Source of the DNA: an uncultured Bacteroidales bacterium | GTDB taxonomy: Bacteria; Bacteroidota; Bacteroidia; Bacteroidales; WCHB1-69 | Assembly: GCA_937901455.1 (NCBI GenBank) | Contig: CALDIA010000082.1 | Location: forward strand, 1-24,966 | Direction of reading: 5' to 3' | Length of the DNA stretch: 24,966 nt | Part shown: piece after piece, positions 15,579 to 22,326 of the stretch | Layout: every line of letters begins with the position of its first letter | How positions within the stretch are numbered: position 1 is the stretch's first letter | Made by a program: the position numbers and the translations under genes | The notes under the pieces: model-generated | What the model saw: only the letters and a program-made list of their open reading frames with translations | Database searches by the model: none | What the model was told of the DNA's origin: nothing

Positions 15579-16265
15579 ATGAACAAACAAAAAATAGTGG
15601 TTCTATCAGGTGCCGGTATCAGCGCAGAAAGCGGCATCAGCACCTTCCGCGATAGCGACGGCCTCTGGGAAAACTATGACGTGCAAGAGGTAGCGTCTAT
15701 AGATGGCTGGTATAAGAACCCTGACCTGATGACCCGTTTCTATAATGAGCGCCGCGCCGAACTGGAACATAAGCAACCCAACGAGGCCCATCGTCTGGTG
15801 GCCGCCCTCGAAGAGCATTTTAAGGTTACTGTGGTGACTCAGAATATCGATGATCTGCATGAGCGCGCTGGCTCCCACCATATCATCCACCTGCATGGCG
15901 AAGCCACCAAGGCTTGCAGCGAGAACGGCAAACGTTTTGTACAGGATATCGGCTACCGGCCTATTGCTAATGACGAAAAGGCGCAAGACGGTGCCCGCCT
16001 GCGCCCCTTCATCGTTTGGTTCGGCGAAGCAGTGCCATTGATGGATGAAGCCGTGCGCGAAATTGAAACCGCCGATATCGTCATCATTGTCGGCACATCC
16101 CTGAACGTTTACCCCGCCGCCGGCCTCCTGTATTACGCCCCCTCCGATGCACAAATCTATGTCATTGACCCCAAAGAGGTGCAACCCATCTCCAGACATG
16201 TGCACTTTATTAAAGAAAAAGCAACTGTCGGTATGCGACAGCTTTATGACCAGCTCGTAAAATAA
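15579..16265 (+). CDS. cobB: Sirtuin, NAD-dependent protein deacylase (CobB/SIRT5-like)
   Basis: 228 residues. The Rossmann-fold NAD site is LSGAGISAESGISTFRDSDG (9-28), with TQNIDDLHERAG (87-98) and the catalytic His in HLHGE (H106). FYNERRAEL (54-62) carries the Tyr55 and Arg58 pair (YxxR) that in E. coli CobB and human SIRT5 accepts succinyl/malonyl-lysine, so a desuccinylase role is plausible. The small zinc domain has just one Cys (C113) where four ligands are usual, so zinc binding is probably lost. VWFGEAVP and VGTSLNVYPAAG close the fold. It lies 17 bp after pfkA and overlaps the next gene by 1 bp (TAATG). Acyl-lysine control of metabolism alongside glycolysis is a possible link, by inference. 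Confidence 0.95.
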   Translation: MNKQKIVVLSGAGISAESGISTFRDSDGLWENYDVQEVASIDGWYKNPDLMTRFYNERRAELEHKQPNEAHRLVAALEEHFKVTVVTQNIDDLHERAGSHHIIHLHGEATKACSENGKRFVQDIGYRPIANDEKAQDGARLRPFIVWFGEAVPLMDEAVREIETADIVIIVGTSLNVYPAAGLLYYAPSDAQIYVIDPKEVQPISRHVHFIKEKATVGMRQLYDQLVK

Positions 16266-16726
16266 TGACGATGAAAAAGTTTGTCTTCCCCATATATCTG
16301 TTGATCCTGGGCATCGCCTTTTTCAGCACCTCCTGCGGCGGCACCCTCATTGACCCCGAATACCGCATCGTGAACCTCTGGAGCGTCTCCCATGCCTATT
16401 GTAATGGTGTGGAAGTGGACAGCACTACCTTCGATACCGACGACCCATACTACCAAGCCTATATGCCTTCCACGCTCTATTACATCTATGCCGACCATGT
16501 GCTGAATGTTCACTTGATCTATCATGGTCTTATCCGACAGTCCACTTTCGGAACCTGGGTGGTGAACAAATCTGAAAAGACACTGAAACTGGAGTTCGTG
16601 GTGCTGGGGCGACAATATTCTTTTCTCGCTGACATTATCAAGATGAGCCGTAGGGAGATGATTCTCGAGTTTGACGATGATAATGGCCATTGGCGATTGG
16701 AACTTTACGCCCAAACCAACTACTGA
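16265..16726 (+). CDS. Small lipoprotein, lipocalin-like, unknown function
   Basis: 153 residues (151 if the second ATG at 16271 is used). The signal ends FFSTSC (Cys24), a good lipobox. The mature part has alternating hydrophobic strands (YRIVNLWSVSHAYCNGVEV; TLYYIYADHVLNVHLIYHG; GTWVVNKSEKTLKLEFVVLG; EMILEFDDDNGHWRLELY), which is the pattern of the small lipocalin-like lipoproteins common in Bacteroidota, where a W near the start of the barrel and repeated beta-strands are seen. I do not recognise a named family. The start overlaps the sirtuin stop by 1 bp, so it is coupled to that gene. Confidence 0.8.
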   Translation: MTMKKFVFPIYLLILGIAFFSTSCGGTLIDPEYRIVNLWSVSHAYCNGVEVDSTTFDTDDPYYQAYMPSTLYYIYADHVLNVHLIYHGLIRQSTFGTWVVNKSEKTLKLEFVVLGRQYSFLADIIKMSRREMILEFDDDNGHWRLELYAQTNY

Positions 16727-16764
16727 CGCGGCTTTTTATATTGTTTCTCTAAAACAGCAAGGAC

Positions 16765-17289
16765 ATGAATGAAATAGTATCTGCGGAGGTAGAACAGAAT
16801 GTGAAAACTCCAAGAACAAGGCGCAGGTGGCCTGTGTTACTGGCTGTCGTGTTGATTGTATTTGTTTTAGGTTGGATATTGCATGTCAGCCAACAACGGA
16901 AGGAACAGTATATTTATTATTTCCAAATGCCCCAAAACGAGCAGCTGGCCGTCAACGTGGGAATCGCTGATATTACAGTGACTCACAGGTGGTCTCCTGT
17001 GGGCGGTGTGTATCCTAAGGTTGAGTTGCATGCCAAAACCGAAATTGATAACGATGAGGTGCGTTATCTGCAATTTGTATATCGTGCTGATAATGACCGT
17101 GAATGGAATGCCTCGGACCCTACACGGCGGAAAAAGGATGACTATTGGTTGGTGTTGCGCGATATTCCGAACAACCGTATTCTCTCCTGTTATGTGCTGG
17201 TGGTAACCCAAAGCGGTCAAAAGTATGTGTCGGAAACATACGTCTTCAATACCATGAAGGAGGGGAAGCAAGATAAAGAAATGAGGTGA
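16765..17289 (+). CDS. Small single-pass membrane protein, unknown function
   Basis: 174 residues. A basic cytoplasmic N-terminus (TPRTRRRW, 15-22) precedes one TM helix at about 22-40 (WPVLLAVVLIVFVLGWILH). The periplasmic part contains a beta-rich segment, ITVTHRWSPVGGVYPKVELH, then YLQFVYRADNDREWNASD and SCYVLVVTQSGQKYVSETYV. No family is recognised. It follows the lipoprotein by 38 bp and ends 20 bp before the shared hairpin terminator, so it is likely the last gene of the pfkA cluster. The ORF is well delimited; the function is unknown. Confidence 0.75.
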   Translation: MNEIVSAEVEQNVKTPRTRRRWPVLLAVVLIVFVLGWILHVSQQRKEQYIYYFQMPQNEQLAVNVGIADITVTHRWSPVGGVYPKVELHAKTEIDNDEVRYLQFVYRADNDREWNASDPTRRKKDDYWLVLRDIPNNRILSCYVLVVTQSGQKYVSETYVFNTMKEGKQDKEMR

Positions 17290-17309
17290 GGTTTAGATGG
17301 AAATAAAAA

Positions 17310-17337
17310 AGAGATGCATGTGCATCTCTTTTTTTTT
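17310..17337. terminator. Bidirectional terminator between the pfkA cluster and tRNA-His
   Basis: A 9-bp perfect stem, AGAGATGCA at 17310-17318 and TGCATCTCT at 17321-17329, with a tight TG centre (probably a 4-6 nt loop in RNA). A run of T follows on the plus strand (to 17337) and a run of A precedes it (from 17302), so it can end transcription in both directions: the plus-strand gene ending at 17289 and the tRNA reading leftward. Confidence 0.85.
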
Positions 17338-17339
17338 CG

Positions 17340-17414
17340 GGCGGCAGGTCGGATTCGAACCGACGACCCACGGAACCACAATCCGGTACTCTAACCAACT
17401 GAGCTACAACCGCC
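17340..17414 (-). tRNA. tRNA-His (GTG anticodon)
   Basis: The minus strand starts GGCGGTTGTAGCTCAGTTGG, has loop TTGTGGT with anticodon GTG, T arm GTCGG-TTCGAAT-CCGAC, and acceptor 3' strand CTGCCGC followed by C73. The extra 5' G (G-1, at 17414) pairs with C73, the hallmark of histidine tRNA. The D stem GCTC/GAGT is intact. CCA is not encoded (C73 is followed by CG), so the cca gene product is needed. Two pyrimidine mismatches (T6-T67, C27-T43) are present in otherwise good stems. Confidence 0.93.
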
Positions 17415-17442
17415 ATGTTTTGGTTGTCTCAAAAAGACGCGG

Positions 17443-17450
17443 CAAAAATA
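17443..17450 (-). promoter_or_regulatory. -7 box upstream of tRNA-His
   Basis: The minus strand reads TATTTTTG (exact TAnnTTTG), 28 bp upstream of the mature tRNA start. This fits a short 5' leader removed by RNase P. Confidence 0.6.
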
Positions 17451-17545
17451 CACTTTTTTTTAATCTGAAAGTCAGCTAATGTGATTTTTTTTATTGTGAT
17501 GGAAGATGCTGTCTATCGCATTGTTAGGATTCGTTGTTAGGAATA

Positions 17546-17576
17546 ATAAAAAAGCGGGATTGCTATGCAATCCCGC
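17546..17576 (-). terminator. Terminator after the aquaporin gene
   Basis: A 10-bp perfect stem, GCGGGATTGC at 17554-17563 and GCAATCCCGC at 17567-17576, with loop TAT. On the minus strand it is followed by TTTTTTATTATT. It lies 25 bp past the aquaporin stop and ends the pgi-symporter-aquaporin transcript. Confidence 0.9.
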
Positions 17577-17601
17577 CTTTGATAACATAATTCAGAAAGC
17601 A

Positions 17602-18279
17602 TTAGGCTTCTTTTTCGCAAGCCAGGCCTTTCCAAACGAGGGCTGACAAGATAGCACCTACGAGCGGAGCGCAGATGAATACCCAAAGGTCAGACAGGGC
17701 CTGTCCGCCAGCGAAGATAGCCGGTCCGATGGAACGTGCAGGGTTCACGGAAGTGCCAGTGAGGTTGATGCAAACCAAGTGCACGAGGATCAGGGTGAGG
17801 CCGATGGCGAGGCCAGCGAAGTTGCCAGCGCCCAGTTTGCCATCGGTGGTACCCAGCACCACAAGCACGAAAATGAAGGTGGCCACAATCTCTACCAAGC
17901 AGGCACCCCAAACACCGCCAGCGTTAGCAACGCCGTTGGAGCCGAGCGCACCGGTGAGGTCGGGAGCTGCCACTACATTGGCAACTAACAGCAGGCAAGC
18001 ACCAGCAATGATACCACCAATAATCTGGCCAATCCAATAGCCGCAAGCGTCTTTCCAGCTCATACGGCCGGAGAGTGCCACTGCCAAAGTAATGGCCGGG
18101 TTAATGTGACATCCAGAGATGCCACCGATGGTGTAGGCCATGGCTACCACAGTCAAACCGAAGGCGATAGCGGTACCCACGACACCCGCAGGAGTGTTGC
18201 ATCCTAAAAACATGGCTGTCGCACAGCCAAGGAACGTCAGAACAAATGTTCCGATCATTTCTGCTAAATACTTTTTCAT
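17602..18279 (-). CDS. aqpZ: Aquaporin Z-like water channel
   Basis: 225 residues with six TM helices. Two NPA half-helix motifs are seen: SGCHINPAITLAVALSG (55-71; NPA 60-62) and GTSVNPARSIGPAIF (175-189; NPA 179-181). H167 and R182 align with the His and Arg of the E. coli AqpZ selectivity filter, and the first NPA region keeps the aromatic FGLTV, so water rather than glycerol is the likely substrate. It is an inner-membrane channel, of usual length. It starts 30 bp after the symporter stop and ends at a strong terminator, so it is the last gene of the minus-strand operon starting with pgi. Co-occurrence with a sodium symporter suggests a joint role in solute and water balance (inference). 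Confidence 0.96.
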   Translation of the reverse strand: MKKYLAEMIGTFVLTFLGCATAMFLGCNTPAGVVGTAIAFGLTVVAMAYTIGGISGCHINPAITLAVALSGRMSWKDACGYWIGQIIGGIIAGACLLLVANVVAAPDLTGALGSNGVANAGGVWGACLVEIVATFIFVLVVLGTTDGKLGAGNFAGLAIGLTLILVHLVCINLTGTSVNPARSIGPAIFAGGQALSDLWVFICAPLVGAILSALVWKGLACEKEA

Positions 18280-18309
18280 AATTAATGGATTTTGGTTGAT
18301 AAAAAGGTT

Positions 18310-19806
18310 TTATGAATGAATTATGTTATTTGATGTATCTGTATGTGATGTGCTGATGGCCATCAATGCACCGAAGACCAGGAGCCCGTTTACAATCAGC
18401 AATTCATAGCCGAAACGAAACCCGAAGGCATTTTTAGTCCATACAGACAAGAAATAGCAGCACACGGGTATGACGATGGAGATGACGGGTATGAGGAATC
18501 GGCGTGCAACAGGGATTTCACGTTTGGTGAACATACCGAAGATGAACAATCCCAGCAAAGGTCCATAAGTGTATGAGGCTACCATGAAAATGATGCGGAT
18601 GAGTGCATCGTTATGATAGTTGGAAACCACAATGATGACGAGGAGAAACAACAGGGCAATGATGATGTGCACCCAGCGACGAACCGTTGCCTGACGCTGC
18701 TCCGACAGGTTTCTGTTCTGTATCTTCAGAATGTCGTAGCATACGGAGGTGGTCAGAGCGGTGAAGGTGCCGTCAGCTGATGAAAAACCTGCCGAGATGA
18801 GCCCGAAGATGAATACCAACGCCCCAAACTTGCCGATATGCTTGAAGGCGATTTCCGGATATATGCGGTCGGTGGGCATCTGGGTGATGTCAATGCCATT
18901 GCGTTGGGCAAATACCAAAAGCAATCCTCCTAAAAACAGGAACAATATGTTGACACACACTAAGATGATGGTAAAGGCGAACATGTTGTGTTGAGAGTCT
19001 TTCAGAGAACGGCAGGAGAGGTTCTTCTGCATCATATCCTGGTCCAATCCCGTCATGGCGATGGTGATGAACATACCACCAATGATCTGCTTCAGGAAGT
19101 AATTGTTGTCAAGCCAATTGGTATTCCAGACAGTGCGGCAGTCGGTGCCGCCCTTACCCACTGAGGCCATGCTGTCCCACAACTCTGAAAAGGATGCCCC
19201 TATGCTGTGCTTGATGACCACTAAGGTGATAATCAATGCACTGATCAGAAAGGTGGTCTGCAACAAGTCTGTCCATACCACTGTGCGCAATCCGCTGCGA
19301 AAAGTGTACAGCAATATGATAGAGATCATGACGATGGAGGTGAGCCAGATAGGGATGCCGAGGCCGTCGAAGACGAAAATCTGCAACACAAAGATGACGA
19401 GGTACATGCGAAGGGCAGAGCCAAACAGACGGGAGATGAAAAACAGTAGCGAACCCGTGCTGTGGGCCTCTTTGCCGATGCGTGACCCCAAGTATTCATA
19501 GATGGAGGTAACCTGCAACCTGTAATATAGCGGGAGCAGAAGTTTGCCAATGACGATATATCCCAAAATATAGCCGATGACCACCCCGAAGTAGGTGAAT
19601 TGGGTGGTGTACACATCGCCAGGAACCGACATGAAAGTGACCCCCGACAGGGAGCTGCCGATCATGCCATAAGCGACCACGAACCAGGGCGACTGCCGGT
19701 TGCCAGTGAAGTAGGACTGGTTGTCTGCTTTTCGCGAAGTGATAGCCGCAATGGCGAAAAGCATAATAATATAGAGCGAGAAGAATATGAGTATGAATGT
19801 TGCCAA
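18310..19806 (-). CDS. Sodium/solute symporter (SSS family)
   Basis: About 498 residues with the SSS family layout, 12-13 TM helices. Typical segments: SRKADNQSYFTGNRQSPWFV, MIGSSLSGVTFMSVPGDVY (the conserved GxxxSxxxF...G region of TM2), TGLDQDMMQKNLSCRSLKDS (a loop highly conserved in this family) and LISAGFSSADGTFTALTTS (TM9, sodium site). The start is the uncertain point. The reading frame is open back to 19944, inside pgi, but those codons lack the family pattern. A TTG at 19806 gives TM1 (LATFILIFFSLYIIMLFAI) intact and lies 29 bp after the pgi stop. The next ATG, 19764, would cut TM1. The substrate (sugar, amino acid or sialic acid) is not readable. Co-transcribed with pgi and aqpZ. 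Confidence 0.88.
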   Translation of the reverse strand: MATFILIFFSLYIIMLFAIAAITSRKADNQSYFTGNRQSPWFVVAYGMIGSSLSGVTFMSVPGDVYTTQFTYFGVVIGYILGYIVIGKLLLPLYYRLQVTSIYEYLGSRIGKEAHSTGSLLFFISRLFGSALRMYLVIFVLQIFVFDGLGIPIWLTSIVMISIILLYTFRSGLRTVVWTDLLQTTFLISALIITLVVIKHSIGASFSELWDSMASVGKGGTDCRTVWNTNWLDNNYFLKQIIGGMFITIAMTGLDQDMMQKNLSCRSLKDSQHNMFAFTIILVCVNILFLFLGGLLLVFAQRNGIDITQMPTDRIYPEIAFKHIGKFGALVFIFGLISAGFSSADGTFTALTTSVCYDILKIQNRNLSEQRQATVRRWVHIIIALLFLLVIIVVSNYHNDALIRIIFMVASYTYGPLLGLFIFGMFTKREIPVARRFLIPVISIVIPVCCYFLSVWTKNAFGFRFGYELLIVNGLLVFGALMAISTSHTDTSNNIIHS

Positions 19807-19835
19807 AGTTCCGTGTTTTTGGAAATAATAAACTA

Positions 19836-21143
19836 CTATCTGACACCGGGTTTGCCCAGTAGGAGGAACATATTGCGTTTGTAGGCCTCTACACCAGGTT
19901 GGTCGAAGGGGTTGACGCCTAACATATAGCCACTGATGGCACAACTCATCTCAAAGAAGTATATCCATTCGCCGAGGTGAAGTTCGTTCAGCTCAGGGAT
20001 GGAGATTTCAATATTGGGAACTTTTCCGGAGACATGCGCCTGGCAAGTTCCCTGTTGGGCGATGTGGCAGATTTCATGGATGCTGCGGTGCTGGAGGTAG
20101 TTGAGCCCGTCGGTGTCTTGCTCGTCTTTAGGAATGGGCACGTGGTAGTGTGCCTTTTCCACGGTGAGCACGGTTTCGAACATCTGGCGTGTGCCCTCCT
20201 GGATATACTGTCCAAGAGAATGCAGATCGGTGGAGAAGATGGCGCCTGCCGGAAATATGCCTTTCAATTCTTTACCCTCGCTCTCGCCAAATAGCTGCTT
20301 GAACCATTCAATGAAGTAATACAGTTTCGGCTCGAAGGATGTCATGAGTTCCACTTTCAGCCCTTGTTGGTACAGCAAGTTCCGAACCAGCGCATATTGC
20401 ATGGCGGGGTTGTCAGCATAGTTGGGGTGGGCTAAAAGCTCTTCGCGCATAAGACGGGCACCTTTGACCAAGTCGCGAATGGAGTAGCCTGCCACGGCGA
20501 TGGGTAGCAATCCGACGGGTGTGAGCACCGAATAGCGACCGCCCACATCGTCAGGGATGACAAAAGTGGCATAACCTTCCTGCGTAGCCAACGTGCGCAA
20601 TGCCCCGCGGGCACCGTCAGTAACGGATACTATGCGCTTCCGGGAATCTTCCTTGCCGTACTTCTGCTCGCAATGTTGCTTCAATATACGAAAAGCAATA
20701 GCCGGCTCCGTGGTGGTTCCCGACTTGGAAATCACAATCAGCGAGTATGACTTCTGGTCCAATATTTCCAACAAGTCATGCAGATAATCTTCACTCATGT
20801 TATTGCCGGCGTAAAGCAATAAAGGCCTCTTGTGGTTGGAAAGACCGCTAAAACTGTGCTGCAGGGCTTCCACCACCGCGCGTGTGCCCAAGTAGGAACC
20901 GCCGATGCCAATTACTACCACTACCTCTGAACAGACGGCAAGACCGTCGGCACATTGCTCAATGTCTGCCAAATCGTTATCCTTGATGTCAACCGGTAAA
21001 TCCACCCACCCTAAAAAGTCATTGCCACGACCACTCTTCTGAACGACCGTTTTAAAAGCGCTTTCAGCCAAGGCATGCCCGCTTCTGATGCTGTCATTTG
21101 ATAATGAGAATGTTGCATTGGTATAGTCTATCTTCATATACAT
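19836..21143 (-). CDS. pgi: Glucose-6-phosphate isomerase
   Basis: 435 residues, the length of the shorter Bacillus/Bacteroidota-type isomerase. Active-site segments: VVVIGIGGSYLGTRAVVEAL (75-94, sugar phosphate site), LIVISKSGTTTEPAIAFR (134-151, phosphate binding), VGGRYSVLTPVG, and the C-terminal NPFDQPGVEAYK carrying the base-associated Gln/Pro loop. It interconverts glucose 6-phosphate and fructose 6-phosphate, feeding the phosphofructokinase also in this window. Start: ATG TAT ATG AAG offers two sites (21143 and 21137); MKIDY is the more usual start and either is acceptable. A -7 box plus -33 TTTG lie upstream. First gene of the pgi-symporter-aqpZ operon. Confidence 0.96.
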   Translation of the reverse strand: MYMKIDYTNATFSLSNDSIRSGHALAESAFKTVVQKSGRGNDFLGWVDLPVDIKDNDLADIEQCADGLAVCSEVVVVIGIGGSYLGTRAVVEALQHSFSGLSNHKRPLLLYAGNNMSEDYLHDLLEILDQKSYSLIVISKSGTTTEPAIAFRILKQHCEQKYGKEDSRKRIVSVTDGARGALRTLATQEGYATFVIPDDVGGRYSVLTPVGLLPIAVAGYSIRDLVKGARLMREELLAHPNYADNPAMQYALVRNLLYQQGLKVELMTSFEPKLYYFIEWFKQLFGESEGKELKGIFPAGAIFSTDLHSLGQYIQEGTRQMFETVLTVEKAHYHVPIPKDEQDTDGLNYLQHRSIHEICHIAQQGTCQAHVSGKVPNIEISIPELNELHLGEWIYFFEMSCAISGYMLGVNPFDQPGVEAYKRNMFLLLGKPGVR

Positions 21144-21207
21144 AGGTTGTTAGGTTAATGTCCTACTCTGTTGCTGGATTTTCGGTTCTTCCATTAAAAC
21201 GAGGCAG

Positions 21208-21238
21208 CAAATATAAAAATATTCTGTGGTTATACAAA
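21208..21238 (-). promoter_or_regulatory. pgi promoter with both Bacteroidota boxes
   Basis: On the minus strand TTTG (21235-21238) is followed, after 19 bp, by TATATTTG (21208-21215). This matches the Bacteroidota -33 TTTG / -7 TAnnTTTG pair with correct spacing and is the best promoter in the window. The leader to the ATG at 21143 is about 58 nt. Confidence 0.75.
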
Positions 21239-21284
21239 AAAATATTTATTTATCCTTATATTATTATATGGTAGGATAAAATTG

Positions 21285-21292
21285 TATTTTTG
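21285..21292 (+). promoter_or_regulatory. -7 box for the GH97 gene
   Basis: The plus strand reads TATTTTTG (exact TAnnTTTG), 37 bp before the ATG at 21330. It is divergent from the pgi promoter across the same AT-rich gap. Confidence 0.6.
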
Positions 21293-21329
21293 CCTTCCTT
21301 TTGCAGGTTAATCTTTAAATACGGAAAAT

Positions 21330-21929
21330 ATGAGAAAATTCCTTTTACTGTCATGTGCCCTTTTTTTTGCCGTCTCCCTCTCAGGCCAAGTGGCCGAGCT
21401 CCTTTCCCCGGATGGAAATCTGATTGTGAAGATTGACGGTTCTTCCGGCCAACTGCGATATGCCGTCTATACTTCCGATAATAACGTACCCTTCATAGCT
21501 AAATCCGACATCGGACTGGAATTGGGCAACGGTGTGGTGTTGGGACGCAACCCCAAGGTGTCGAAAATGGAACGCAAGTCAGTAAGTAGGGTGGTGCCCG
21601 CCCCTTTTTATCGTAAAAGTTCGGTGCCAGATGTGTATAATGAGTTGAAGATAATCTTTAAGGGTAATTATCAGGTGGTTTTCAGAGCCTATAATGCCGG
21701 TGTCGCTTATCGTTTTGTCACCAGTTTTAAAGATTCCATCGTGGTAAAACAGGAGGTGGCGGAGTTCAATTTTACGGAAGGGTTGCGCGAATGGTCTGCC
21801 GGACGGTTCACGGAGACGGAGGCTTATGTGCCCTATGTCAACCGTAAGCCCGCAGCAAACTTCAAACTTCAAATGTCAATCTTCAAACGTCAATATGACC
21901 CTGCGCTATATACAATATGCAGGGCATAG
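21330..21929 (+). CDS. GH97 (SusB-like alpha-glucosidase) N-terminal fragment, cut short at a heptad repeat
   Basis: 199 residues, against about 650-730 for whole GH97 enzymes. A signal peptide (1-19, ending FAVSLSGQ) is followed by a GH97 N-terminal beta-sandwich: ELLSPDGNLIVKIDGSSGQL (23-42), YAVYTSDNNVPFIAKSDIGL, YNELKIIFKGNYQVVFRAYNAGVAYRF (118-144), EFNFTEG. After about residue 172 (VPYVNRKPAANF) the family pattern stops; the frame then passes through the 7-bp repeats (FKLQMSIFKRQ) and ends at TAG at 21927-21929. The catalytic barrel is absent, so the product cannot be an active glycosidase. The gene keeps a good promoter and start. Either it is a pseudogene made by recombination at the repeats, or the contig joins two genomes here. 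Confidence 0.82.
   Translation: MRKFLLLSCALFFAVSLSGQVAELLSPDGNLIVKIDGSSGQLRYAVYTSDNNVPFIAKSDIGLELGNGVVLGRNPKVSKMERKSVSRVVPAPFYRKSSVPDVYNELKIIFKGNYQVVFRAYNAGVAYRFVTSFKDSIVVKQEVAEFNFTEGLREWSAGRFTETEAYVPYVNRKPAANFKLQMSIFKRQYDPALYTICRA
21860..21894. repeat. Array of five 7-bp units (CTTCAAA/CTTCAAT type) at the gene junction
   Basis: The plus strand reads CTTCAAA, CTTCAAA, TGTCAAT, CTTCAAA, CGTCAAT in perfect 7-bp phase. The same unit type, in the same orientation, recurs at 23355-23382. Sequence on the two sides belongs to unrelated genes. Confidence 0.9.
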
Positions 21930-22326
21930 GGATACGGACGTTGAAGTGCTTTTCAACAAGGATGTCAGCGACTACCGTTTCTCAACGGGTATCATCAATG
22001 TCAAGGGGTCCGAGGAGTTCAGCGACAAGAAGGGACTGCGAGCCTGTTGGGGCACGGACTATCCTTCAACCGACACCTTAAACTGGAAGCGCGAGACGGT
22101 GGGACTGGCTGTTCTCGTGCCTCAAAAGAACATCGTCAGCGAGGAGCCTGCCAACAAGGACAACTACACCTACGTGCTTCAGGTCAAGGGCGACCGGATG
22201 TCCTACAAGGTCACCTATACCTCTGCCAACGAATCCTTCGGCTATCACTCGGCCAAGGAGTGGTTCGACTACCTGAAGGCCTGGCGCAAAGAAGTGGAGC
22301 AGCCGGTAGTGGTTACAATTCGCTGA
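21895..22326 (+). pseudogene. C-terminal fragment of a DUF4861-like protein, 5' part missing
   Basis: From ATG 21895 (MTLRYIQYAGHRDTDVEVLF) about 143 residues run to TGA at 22326. The reading continues upstream without a stop, but there it is only an out-of-frame shadow of the GH97 gene. The first residues already look like the interior of a beta-rich fold, and there is no ribosome-binding site or promoter, only the 7-bp repeats. Later segments are RACWGTDYPSTDTLNWKR, VGLAVLVPQKNIVSEEP and ESFGYHSAKEWFDYLKAWRK, ending QPVVVTIR. The Tyr/Trp-rich end with a last helix and a VTI strand resembles DUF4861 (associated with pectin and other polysaccharide loci) but this is from memory. It overlaps the convergent GT2 gene by 14 bp. 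GC is higher than in the GH97 part. Confidence 0.6.

Noticed and set aside
17297..17479. 60-codon plus-strand frame over the tRNA
   Set aside because: It covers the antisense of tRNA-His and the terminator; the VGFEPTTHG-type stretch is the well-known artefact of reading a tRNA T arm as protein.
21860..21894. Possible CRISPR array
   Set aside because: Units are 7 bp with no spacers and no cas genes nearby; it is a simple heptad tandem repeat.
21826..21894. Upstream 23 codons of the DUF4861-like frame (start at 21826)
   Set aside because: They are an out-of-frame reading of the GH97 gene and the repeats, with no family pattern and no ribosome-binding site.
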